NCBI RefSeq assembly: GCF_905220565.1
Contig: NC_059402.1
Location: forward strand, 5,705,501 to 5,769,500
From: Melitaea cinxia
Lineage: Eukaryota; Arthropoda; Insecta; Lepidoptera; Nymphalidae
DNA length: 64,000 bases
Direction of reading: 5' to 3'
Of this stretch, positions 1-11,132 are shown piece by piece (within the stretch, counting starts at the first letter, position 1; the number at the start of each line of letters is the position of its first letter). The notes below the pieces were generated by a model. The model did no database searches. It saw only the letters and a list, made by a program, of their open reading frames with translations, and was not told the DNA's origin. Position numbers and translations under genes: made by a program.

Positions 1-849
1 CTTTAATTAATGAATAATTAAATATTAAGAGACTGTACACGCATATAGTTACATAAATAAAACATAATACTAATACAAATATAAAAAAATCCTTAAACAG
101 TTTTTTTGTCTTTTGTTTTCATTTAAAATAATTTGGGAAATAAAACGTATAGTTGATGAAAATAACTCTTAAGTATTGCCAATAAAACAGAAAATATATG
201 TGAATTTTTAAAATAAATCTCTAAATTTTACGAGGTCGTCGTTCATATCGTTTTGATCCCTTGTAATTCTTTAATATCACTTGTTTATTAAAAAATCGAA
301 ATATTTCAAGATGTAAAAATATTTTGTTAATATTTCCAAATGTAGGTAGGTACCTAACCATTAACACCTAACCTAACCACAACCTAATACATTAACAAAG
401 AAACTCACACATAAATGATTTACACTACCTACATTTCTATTATCTTTAATACAAGCCACGACATATTTAATGATGTCTGAATTATTTACTACTTAGGTTT
501 TATCTACAAATGACTCTATAAAAAGAGCTTTATAGTTAGCCTTTAAAATAATACCATAGTCCATACCATAATAAGTCGTTTTTACAGAAATGTGTTAAGA
601 GAATATTCTATAGGTACCTACTTTTATTATAGACTGATCACTAAATATTTTGCACTTATTTCTTGTTGATTTGTAAAATGACATACCCAACATTAAAGCT
701 TAGATAAGGAGTGATTTGTGTTCTGTGTATCAATACGTACATCTTGAACATACATACCTACATGTGTGTTTTTTCAATAACGAGATACTACTCAAACACG
801 AAATAAACAATATTGAAGTAAAACGTCTTTACGCATACTTGACTTATTT
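1..849. other. AT-rich DNA without recognised features
   Basis: No convincing coding exon, RNA gene or terminal repeat was seen. Short open frames here lack codon structure or family resemblance. Missing 5' exons of the downstream ABCB gene could lie in or before this stretch, but none could be identified. Confidence 0.4.
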
Positions 850-1159
850 AAAAGAAGATGTAGTGACAAAAACTGAGAAAGGTATGCTGATATGGTTTGG
901 CCATGTTGAGAGAATGAGTGAAGAACGATTGACGAAAAAAGTGTATAAGGCGAGTGTGAATGGAAGGGTTGGAAGGGAGCTAGGCGGACGTTTCGAGACC
1001 AAATCAGGGATGTCTTGGAAAAAGGCCAGGTCAAGTACACTAAACCGAAGAGCATATATGAAGGGAATAATGAAAGTGGACGAAGCGAAACAAGTGTGTA
1101 AGGATCGTAGCAAGTGACAAGAAGTGGTCTCTGCCTATATCTACGGGAAAGAAGTGTGA
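850..1159 (+). mobile_element. C-terminal remnant of a LINE reverse transcriptase
   Basis: The frame reads through KGMLIWFGHVERM, a lysine/arginine-rich stretch, then NRRAYMKG and DEAKQVCKDRSK. This is the usual C-terminal tail of a non-LTR retrotransposon polyprotein found all over lepidopteran genomes. A TGA at 1115-1117 breaks the frame where relatives have tryptophan, and the same frame then continues with VVSAY to a stop near 1159. No catalytic reverse transcriptase motifs remain. The LINE clade (RTE-like or other) is uncertain. Confidence 0.65.
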
Positions 1160-1189
1160 TTATATGTAGGTACACTTAGACTAGACTTA

Positions 1190-1385
1190 AGAAGTATGCT
1201 GGTAAATGAGTCCCAAGAGCGTTACGAAAGTGTGATTGGCGAGGCGGACGGAGCAAGAGAGAGGTGCGAGCACACATTTTCTTTCTCTCTTTCTCTCATA
1301 GCCAGTTTGTATGTCTCAGACACAGTGCAGGCCTATTGTGCAGAAGTTTTACTTCAGTCGTGTGGTCCAAACCATACTCTTTTTT
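1190..1385 (+). mobile_element. MITE-like element, copy 1 of 3 in the window
   Basis: It shares the blocks GCTGGTAA, CAAGAGCGTTACGAAA and the end AGAAGTTTTACTTCAGTCG with the copy at 26586-26800. The copy at 22172-22390 is in the opposite orientation. The better preserved copies have inverted ends around AGTAAAACTTCTTTA, so I read this as a short non-autonomous DNA transposon. Its left end is eroded. Confidence 0.5.
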
Positions 1386-1690
1386 TTGAAGTAAAAAAAA
1401 AATGTTTGAAACAATACAAAATTACGACACAGCTGTACTTTTATACTATATCCATTGCTATCTCTACCAAGTGATTAAAGAGCCGGACTGAATTATGACT
1501 AATTCCAATAGCCAAATAAGTTGTAGACTACGATTTTATGTGATTCATCTATAATATATGACGTGACATGGACAATTTATATTAATAGGCTTTCATAAAC
1601 TATTAGCAAACAAGTGGGAGATATGTGGAAAACCAAAACGTCTCTTTGGTTTTGGTTGACTACTTATATTATTTAACACAATATTAGTAT

Positions 1691-2136
1691 TGTTACGTGT
1701 TAGGGTTCGAAGGATTTGGAGAGAAAGACCTGCTGACTCTTTTCAAGACTTTATTCACTAGCACTAGGTCCAACACAAAGCACTAGGTTCAAACACTAAG
1801 CACTCACAATGTCCTCAGTCGTAGCCAATGTCGTAGGTTTCGCTGGTACCACTCTTGACCACTAGTTTTCACTCTTGAAGTCGCCTCGAAGATCGCTCAA
1901 ACTGAACTGTACTCGCTCGCCTACCTGCGGCTATTTATATCGGCCGACACGAGGCCCAGACTATTCTGGAAAGTTCGCGCATGTACCCGGTGTTCGAGAC
2001 TATACTTCTACATAGTTCCACAGTAGTTCCTCTAACGCCATCTAGTATTGAGTAGAGAGTTTCATGTTATGGCTGTCTTTGTGTGGTTTCAACAGTTGCC
2101 GCTAGATGGCGCTAGTTTCTTTGTGTGTCCTTAACA
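1691..2136 (-). mobile_element. Solo LTR of an LTR retrotransposon, with 4-bp target duplication
   Basis: The unit begins TGTTACGTG and ends CCTTAACA, giving the TG...CA and TGTTA...TAACA inverted ends of an LTR. It is flanked by GTAT on both sides (1687-1690 and 2137-2140), a 4-bp target-site duplication. On the minus strand it has a TATAAATA box at about 1930-1940 and an AATAAA signal at 1750-1755 in promoter-to-polyadenylation order, so the LTR points to the minus strand. No internal region or second LTR is present. A Ty3/gypsy origin fits the 4-bp duplication but is inference. Confidence 0.7.
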
Positions 2137-2186
2137 GTATTATTATAAATACGAAATGTAGTGAGGATCGATGGGCGCTTCAGCCT

Positions 2187-2525
2187 GTAATATCCCACTA
2201 CTGGGCATAGGCCTCTTTCCCCATGTTGGGGAAGGATCAGAGCTTAATCCACCACGCTGCTCCAATGCGGGTTGGCGGATATATTCGCTACTATGAGTAA
2301 CGATCGCTATCAGGTGTAGATGATAACAACCGGGACTGACGGCTTAACGTGCTCTCCGAGGCACGGTGGGGGGACCCACAAGGACTGCACAAACACCCAG
2401 ACCATGGCAAACACCTGTGTGGTCAATACAAATGTTTATCATGTGCGGGGATCGAACCCGAAACCGCCAGCGCAACAGGCACAATCCATGATTGAGACCG
2501 TTGCGCCAACGCGATCGATGGATGT
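2187..2525 (-). mobile_element. tRNA-derived SINE
   Basis: Read on the minus strand it starts with a tRNA-like head: an A-box-like TTGGCGCAACGGT and a B-box GGTTCGATCCC. The body follows, with GTGCCTCGGAGAGCACGTTA and the tail CAGTAGTGGGATATTACAGG. The same body recurs at 12713-13010, 19470-19735, 28535-28850, 41910-42735, 59650-59915 and 60270-60600. The copy is nearly full length. Confidence 0.8.
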
Positions 2526-2689
2526 ATGTTTAATTCCACAAAAATATTACTGGATAGATTGTATTGAAACGTGATGCGTAGATACATGGATTCCAGAATA
2601 ATACGTAGTCTACTTTTTATCCCGACATTCGAACAGGGTCAGAAATTACACAGATGAAACCTTGAGGCACAGCTAATTTATAGATAAAC

Positions 2690-2955
2690 TAGCTGTGTAT
2701 GTAAACTTTGTCCGTGTGGAATTTAACAAAAAAGTTACTGTTCAGTTCGATTCGTAAAATAAACATTAAAAATAAAAGTAGCCTAAGTTACTCCTTATTA
2801 CATCAGCTATCTGCCAGTGAAAGTCCCATCAAAATCGTTCCAGCCGTTTCAGAGATTACCTGGAATAAACAGACAGACAGACGGACAGACAAAAATTTTA
2901 AAAAATGTTATTTTGGTATGTGTACCATATGTATGTCCATATGCATTTAGTAAAA
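2690..2955. repeat. Interspersed repeat, paired with 48335-48605
   Basis: The blocks GTCCGTGTGGA, AGCCTAAGTTACTCCTTA, CTGCCAGTGAAAGTCC and GCATTTAGTAAAAAGC are shared almost exactly with 48335-48605. A (ACAG)n run (CAGACAGACAGACGG) lies inside. The class is unknown; I see no coding sequence or clear terminal repeats. Confidence 0.6.
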
Positions 2956-3597
2956 AGCTGTTATTTTAATGGTGCAAACAGACACTCTAATTTTATTTAT
3001 TTGTATAGATGTATAGATATAAATTTAAGCAATTAATATCAAACTGCACTTTAAATGCTGTGAACGAAATCGTTTAACGTCTATAATAAATATTCTTGCT
3101 GACTATATAATACATACTTAAAACATTTACCATCCATGGATCAATAAACTGATCAATGAAAACAAATACCTATGCGCAATGATAATTACGTCAGTTGATC
3201 ATCATCAACTAGAATAAACAATTTTGACATTCATTATATTTTATCAATAAAATGTGATCAGGATAACTCGAAAATTACTGTATATTTTACATCATGACAT
3301 TCATATCACTTCTGACAATAAACGTGTTAGGCATATTTTCGTGTAGGTATATAGAAATTTAATATTTCTAAAATCTAATTTTATAAAAATTCTAATTGAT
3401 ATGATTGGCAAAATATACAATGGAAGAGTAATAATATACAGTGTAACATAGAATCTTCTACTTTTTGAAGACGATAAAAAGAGTACCTGTACGTTATTTA
3501 TACCTTGAATTTTTTTTCTACACCTATCTATGAAAGACCTCATAAATACAAAAACAGACAACATAAATAGATAGTCCTTAGGTATACTTACTGTGTG

Positions 3598-3926
3598 GCT
3601 ACGGTACTCAAGAATATAGCCATCCCCTCTCTTCCCGTGGGTGTCGTAAGAGGCGACTAAGGGATAACACAGTTGCACTATTACCTTGGAACCTAAAAAG
3701 CCGACCGGTGGCGGGATAACCATCCAACTGCTGGCTTTGAAATACACAGGCCGAAGACGGGCAGCAGCGTCTTCGATGCGACAAAGCCAGTACTGCGGTC
3801 ACCAAACCGCCTGCCCAGCGTGGTGACTATGGGCAACACACATGAGTTCACGCTATTTTTGGCGTAAACTTGTGGAGGCCTGTGTCCAGCAGTGGACTGT
3901 ATAGGCTGTAATGATGATGAGGTATA
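3598..3926 (+). mobile_element. SINE-like repeat ending in an RTE-type LINE tail
   Basis: It contains CCCGTGGGTGTCGTAAG, GGCGGGATAACCATCC, GCCGAAGACGGGCAGCAG and CCAGCGTGGTGACTATGG, and ends GGAGGCCTGTGTCCAGC...GATGATGA. The GGAGGCCTAYGTCCAGC ending is the same as the 3' end of the RTE-type LINE remnant at 37140-37800. I infer a non-autonomous element that borrowed an RTE 3' tail. Other copies: 8845-9082, 26310-26442, 31880-32175 (minus), 41565-41875 (minus) and 49573-49790. Confidence 0.65.
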
Positions 3927-4513
3927 CTTATACTTTTATAAGGTATGTAAATCTATAAATTCGTGCTAGGCATTGGAAAAAGATAAATATTTGTGTTACA
4001 TCGCATCTTCTCCATTAAAATAGTCAGTGCTAGTCTGGCACAGCGAAAAGTCACGATTTAGACTTGAAATAAGTTGTATCTGTAACGCTCTCATTTACTA
4101 TTGTAGAGAACTAACTACCTATAAATATTTTTCGTCAAATATGTTCAAACCGACACTATACCTACTAGGTGTTAAGTTAACTCAACAACAGCAAACTCGA
4201 TTTCCAAGCACCTTTCGTATTGCCATTTTTTCGTGACTATATATCTATATCCTTTTTTATTTCTTTTCAACAAATCTTGCCCTGGGTATGAATAGAAAAA
4301 AAAAAGTTTTCACCTACCTAATATGGTGCAGGCGCTCGTAAGTTATGTGCGTACATACATTTCAGAGATTCATTGTCATATACCATATAGTTATGCTAAG
4401 ATTAATTTAATGTTAAAATGTTTGTGTGTTTACCTGCCTCAAATATTCGTAAAAATACGACATTAACCTTTTTGTTTAAACAAACAAATCTATCGGTCCT
4501 TTCAATGTTACAG
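3927..4513. other. Upstream flank of the first recognised ABCB exon
   Basis: No repeat or initiator exon was identified. An ATGGTGCAGGCGCTC followed by GTAAGT at 4324-4343 looks like a tiny first exon, but its phase would create an immediate stop when joined to the exon at 4514, so it is not accepted. Confidence 0.35.
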
Positions 4514-7500
4514 TAATGCAGACTCCGAACCTAATGAAACCGAAGTACCAAGTGTATCATTTATCACATTAGTAAGTATATTAGAATTCCACTAATAATA
4601 ATTAAATGAACAAGTTCTCCTAAATTCTCTATCCACGTGATGTCAATCTTGTGGACAACCAAACAGTGCCATAGCTTTACTTATTATTATTGAAAAAAAT
4701 TTCAGACACTAAAATTTGTCATAAAGTTTGCAAGAAATCTAATGAAATTTTTTCTTTGAATTTCAACTTCGTAATTTCTGTTTCTGAAAAAATAAAAACA
4801 CATCTCGTGTCATCAGGAATTACGAGTAATAGGTAAATTGTTAAATCCATATAATATCTGCAATCCGTATAATTGACAAATAAATATACATCTGAAAAAT
4901 ATAAACCTGAACAAACACTGTATGAAATTTTTTTTTTTTTTTCAGTATCGATTTGCTTCAACAAAAGATAAATTCTACATATTCTTAGCAATATTATCTT
5001 CTTTGCTATGTGGATGTATGACACCTATAAATACTTTGTTGTTCTCATCTTTACTACAAAGTATGGTTAACTTCGGTATATCAGTGGTGATCGGGTTACC
5101 TGAACCTGATGTCTTTCTCGATGCAGTTACAGAATTTGCTATATACAACAGCATAGTTGGCGCAATACTTGTAGTATTTTCATATTTTGCTACTATTCTT
5201 ATGAATATAGCAGCTTTTAATCAGGTAATTTTTAAAAGATTTCCAATATATCATGTATTAATTATTTTTTTAAACTATAGTTAGTTGGTATGAAAGTTTC
5301 TTATAACAAAAATTAACATAAAATTTATAAATGAGAATTATGTGAAAATGGCTTTACATGAGAAAATGTGTTATTTTACTAAACAGGTCTACAAAATACG
5401 TCAAGAATACTTAAAAGCAGCTCTGAATCAGGACTTCGAGTATTTTGACATGCATCAGACTGGGGACTTCGCAACAAAAATGACTGAGTGAGTCCTTTAA
5501 TATTATACATTTGTAATGACTGTGTAAAAGTAAGCTAATAAAGATTTACAGAATTATTTGGTATAACTGTAAGATTGCAGTAAACTGTGTAACATATGAG
5601 CGTTCAAACTGATTAACAAATAATTTTTTAATTTGGTTGAATCTTATCTAGCCAAATAGGATTCGGTTATCGTATCTCCACGATTAATGTTCTATACTTA
5701 CAAATTATTAAAAAAGTGTTTTCTATTCAACAATAAGTTCTTATTTTTTGAAAGGTGTAAAGAAAAATATGTGTATTTTTCAGTGACGTAGTGAAATTAG
5801 AAGATGGAATAGGGGAGAAACTGGCAACTTTTATTTTCTACCAGGCATCATTCGTCAGCTCCATAATTATGGCATTAATAAGAGGTTGGAAATTAGCCTT
5901 ATTGTGCTTAATTTCCTTCCCAGTAACTCTATTTTTGGTTGGACTTGCCGGAATGGTATGCACTCAAAATTTAATTTTTACAATTTTCCCACACTTAAGC
6001 TATATCTTTACTTTACTAAAGATTATATAATATGCTACTTATTTAATTATATAAATTTTAATACACAAAAAATAATTGGGAAAAGAAATTATTTTTGAAA
6101 ACGTTATAAAAAATTGCATTTATTACACTCTTTCTTGCCCATTTTAAATAACATAAGGATAATAACAATATTCTATCTTTAAAAAAATCTTCAAGGCGAT
6201 TTATCACTAATAGTGTTCAATCTTACAGTCAACCCTAAGAATAGAAAAAAATATAGATAAAATAAACAATAAAGTATGAAAGTAAAATTAAACTAAATAT
6301 TATATACAGCATTGGTCAATGAAGTAAATAATAATAAAATAATACATACATATAACTGTAAATTGCATTTTGATTCGGGGCTCAAAAAGTTGAATTGACT
6401 GCGCTTGACGTATATACATATTATACATATATCCTGTCTAAGGGCATTTCATAACTTTAATTGTGAAGGATTGTCTATAGCTTTGGTTGTGGTAAACAGG
6501 TATATAATAAATAATATATAATTACGCTTTTGAGTAAAACAATGTAGTTACGGTGTGTTTTATCTTGTAGTCGTAGTTGTAAATTTTTGGACAAGCCACT
6601 AAGTCAGAACCACTAAAGTTAGACCGCCTAGTATTTTGATCAAGAGCTAAAAAATAAGAATATCTGAAAATATCGACGTTCATACGTTAGTTAAGTATAA
6701 TGTTTTTTCCCAAATTTTGTAGTTCATTAAATACCTATTCTTATATACGGAAACTTTTAACTGGCCTTTATGTACCTATTTGTATATTTAAATCCATGTT
6801 ATTTAGCTGTAAGTTTTCCTGTACAATAAATCAATAAATACAAAATAGAAAGAAAGGGGAAAAGTTATTAAAAATATAACTGAACACATTTTATTAACAA
6901 GCTCTTAAATGTATTATACATGCAATACATTTGTAATGGAGGTAATGATTATTTCCATAATGCGTTACGACAATATCAGTACTTTGGCTTCCTACTGGCA
7001 TCATTATGTTACGTTGGTAAAATCGTTATGCCATAACCTTTAATTATTATATTACCAAACCTCTCAAACTAATCACTATGGTGTCAATGATGAAACATAG
7101 ATTTACCGTTGTACCTACCACAACTGAAATAGTTCAAGTGAGACCTAAATTATACCGTATACGGTAATTTCAATTTTATGAAAATAGATTGCTTCGAGAT
7201 TATCTAAAAAAGAAGCGGTCGCATCTGGAAAAGCGGGCTCAGTCGCTGAAGAAGTGTTGTCAGCAGTTCGTACAGTCTTTGCCTTCAGCGGTCAAGAGAA
7301 AGAAATAGAGAGATACGAAACTCATCTCGCGGAAGCGAGGAAAATCAATATCAAAAAAGGTATTTGTTGTCATTAAGCTTTAATTTATTAATTACCTTTT
7401 TATGGAAGTACAATATCTTATGGTTCGTGCGATAAAGACGATGTTTGATTTAGTTTCTCGTTATTCGTTACAATTATATTAAATGCCTAAACTTACTCAA

Positions 7501-10500
7501 TATAGGTAGATACAAGATAAATATATTTTTAAAACAAGGCTTTTCTTTAATTTATATTTTTTAAAGTGAAACTTTTATTCTATCGCCTTAAAATTTTTCA
7601 TTCATCTATCGCATGTCGCACGAGGCACGACACGACACGGTGGCCGCAGAGTAGGGCGGCGCCCATAGCTCGCATCTGACTGTAGCACTTATATTTTCAC
7701 TTATTCGTGCGTTCCGCAGTATTTGTTTGTTTTGATCTGTGTATTAATAATGTAAATGTAATTATTCATTAAAGTTTCACGTGCGCCGTGGTTTCATAAA
7801 ACCACACAATTCTTTTTTATTGTTATTTAATTGTAATTTTAGGATTCTTCAATGGAATGGCAATGGGCATGCTATTCTTCTGCATATTTTGCGCTTATGC
7901 AATGTCTTTCTGGTTTGGCTACAGACTCATGGTAGACGAACCTGAAAACTACGATGTCGACACAATGATAGCCGTAAGTTTAAATTTTGAAAATGTAATC
8001 GTGTCATTATTATCAAATATAGACAGACAATTTCACATGTAGAAGTTCAAGGTTGAGTATATTACTGTCTTTTTTTTTCTTCTTAAAGGGATTTGAAAGA
8101 ATGCCGACAGTAGCCTGATAATATAGAACATACAATAAATAATTTATTCTTATACATAAAATTCTCGTGTCACAATGTTAGTTACCATACTCTTCCGAAA
8201 CGGATAGACCGATTTTTATGATTTTTTTGTGCATATCGGGTAGGTCTTAGAATCAGCCAACATCCTCATACCTCTAAGTTATGGGGGGGGGGGGGGAATA
8301 AGGGGTTAATAACCAATATGACAAAACAACGTTTGCATTCATAACATTTTCATAGCTTTACGAATACAATATAAGGATCAACCATTTCCATATTTACATA
8401 TAATTAAATATAAACACTTCAATTATATTACTTGGATATAGCGGATAGTACCGTTGTTTAAGTGGATAGTCCCTTATAATGTGTAGTTATCTATCTATAT
8501 CGTGTTGTAGGTGTTTTTCGGAGTCATGATGGGCTCCGCTAATTTTGGTATATCATCGACGTTGATGGAGGTTTTCGGAGTAGCGCGAGGTGCCGGAGCA
8601 CAAATCTTCAGTTTGATTGACAATGTTCCCACCATCAACCCCTTACTCAACAAAGGTGTTGTACCTCCTTCAATCGAAGGAAACATCGAACTAAAAAATG
8701 TTGTGTTCCACTATCCGTCAAGACCGGATGTACCAGTAAGTAGAACTTTTAAATGTTATTAGAATAAGGTGATTGCGTTTAATAAGAGCCGGGTTTTTAG
8801 AAATACTAATAAATCAATTTTGGAGAGTGTGTTTATTTATAAAAAAGCCGACCGAAGGCGGGATAACCATCCAACTGCTGGCTTTGAAATGCACTGGCCG
8901 AAGACGGGCAGCAGCGTCTTCGGTGCGACTAAGCCAGCCCTGCGGTCACCAACCCGCCTGTCCAGCGTGGTTACTATGGGCAAAACACACGAGTTCACGC
9001 CATTTTTTACGCGAACTTGTGGAGGCCTATGTCCAGTAGTGGACTGCGAAATGCTGCTGTGATGATGATGATGATGATGATGTGATGGTGTTTATTTATA
9101 TGAAGACATCATAAACAAATAAACTATTTCTATTAGAAAAGGAAATATTGTATTGAAACAAGATTCCTATGGCCTAAGTTTTTTAAAAGCTTATATATTG
9201 TCCTTATTGGGTACTAAATCTCTAAATAAGGTCATATAATTAAACTGCGGGATTTTAGGCGTAAATCTGATTTAAAAAAGCAATGGCATTAAACTACTAT
9301 TAAGTTCGTGGTTTTCGAATTATTATTCGGAATTATATAATTGAATATATGGAAACGGATATTTATAAGGAAAATTCATACAAATTCATAAAATTGAGTC
9401 GTGGCTCTTAAAGTCTTAAGAAACGGAATGTAATTAAAATAAACTTATATAAATTCAACAATAGCATTTTTCATCCAATAATAATTCATTAAATAACTAA
9501 TAATTGTTTTTGCTGGCAAACGAAAAAAACCGACTTCAGTTAGGTACATCGACAAGTAATACAACGTAGGTAGACGAAAAATTAGTCAAGTAAATACGCA
9601 TTATCAAAGATTACCCCAAAAGTTGTAATCAGATCTCGATGAAATTTAAATGTGACCACATAATAAACATCAGCTTTCGATTAAATTCAAAATCATCAAA
9701 ATCGGTACACCCAGTAAAAAGTTATGCGGATTTTCGAGGATATCCCTCGATTTCTATGGGATCCCATCATCAGATCCTGGTTTCCTTATCATGGTACCAC
9801 ACTTAGAATATTTCCTTTCCAACAAAAAAAGAATGATCAAAATCGGTTCATAAACGACGAAGTTATCCCCGAACACATTAAAAAGAAATATATATATATA
9901 CTATACGGTCGAATTGAGTAACCTCCTCCTTTTTAAAGTCAGTTAAAAACTAAATTAAACTTATAGGAAAACGTATAAATAAATAACTAAACAAAATAAT
10001 AAATATTAATAAAATACCTTTTAACATAAATATCTTTAAAAAAGAGGATATATCAGATGTATTCATACGAGTAAATATTAGTTCTATATTAATAATTATT
10101 ACCCGACTGCCAAGGAAGGGTTATGTTTTTCGCGCGTATCTTGTATGTATGTATGTATGTAATATTCTTTACTACCTCATATTTCCAGAACCACTGAACG
10201 GATTTACATAATTGAGGTATCGTTAGGTTCGTCTTAGCTGCCCAAGTGTTCTTAGATAGGTGACATTAAAAAAAAATCAAACATGGCGGCTGCGCGAAGC
10301 CATTATATTTAATGATAAATTTTTTTTTCTCGAATACTACAATATGGGTATCAAATTGAAGGGCACAATACAAGGATTTTAAAAAGGTATATCATGATTA
10401 TTATTACCGTAATACTAATACAAAAATACAATATAAAAGTTTAAAAAATGTGGACTTTGCTCTTTCCCACGCCTATGCCATGTCAAACTCGCCTCCTAGG

Positions 10501-11101
10501 CGACGATCAACTTCGGGGTGTAGCCTTTCTAATAAAATACAATGGTTAAAAAAAACATACAATTAAAATTACAAATAAAAATTAATAAATGTCACACCAA
10601 TTTACAATTACATTAATAAAATCAATAACAAATACATAATACCAAATACAAACAAATAATTTTAATAATAATTTCATTATATTAAAACTAATAGATGTTG
10701 ACTTAAGCAGTCACCTATTTGCTAAAGGTCAGGCTTACGTTGCTTTGAGCAGAGTGAGATCTTTCTCCGGGCTTGCTATCAGTTCTCTTGATCCTAAAAA
10801 ATTATTTAATCAACCACATGATGTAAACTGTTTTAATGAATTGAACCGATTACGTAATTTGTCTGACTAAAAAGACATAAATAAAATAATAATTAAAAAT
10901 AAACAAAAAACCAGGCATGAAATTGAAGGATAAGTCAAAAAAAAATTTATCATTAAATATAATGGCTTCGCGCAGCCGCCATGTTTGATTTTTTTTAATG
11001 TCACCTATCTAAGAACACTTGGGCAGCTAAGACGAACCTAACGATACCTCAATTATGTAAATCCGTTCAGTGGTTCTGGAAATATGAGGTAGTAAAGAAT
11101 A

Positions 11102-11132
<31 letters not shown>

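Larger units (their letters stand above)
4514..8735 (+). other. ABCB block 1: N-terminus, TMD1 and start of NBD1 (exons 1-7 of those seen)
   Basis: The first exon (4514-4571) encodes an acidic stretch ending PSVSFITL, matching the pre-TMD segment that also opens the second half (EIPDVSFAQV at 21216). Hydrophobic segments: FLAILSSLLCGCMTPI (TM1), IVGAILVVFSYFATIL (TM2), QASFVSSIIMALI (TM3), LALLCLISFPVTLFLV (TM4), GMLFFCIFCAYAM (TM5) and VFFGVMMGSANFG (TM6). The exon at 8511-8735 ends with the conserved FHYPSRPDVP that precedes the first nucleotide-binding fold. Confidence 0.9.

Noticed and set aside
4324..4343. Mini-exon ATGGTGCAGGCGCTC followed by GTAAGT as the ABCB start
   Set aside because: Joining it to the exon at 4514 puts TAA in frame at once; the phase is wrong.
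4719..5024. Minus-strand frame over the first ABCB membrane exon
   Set aside because: Shadow of the sense exon and its T-rich acceptor; no family likeness.
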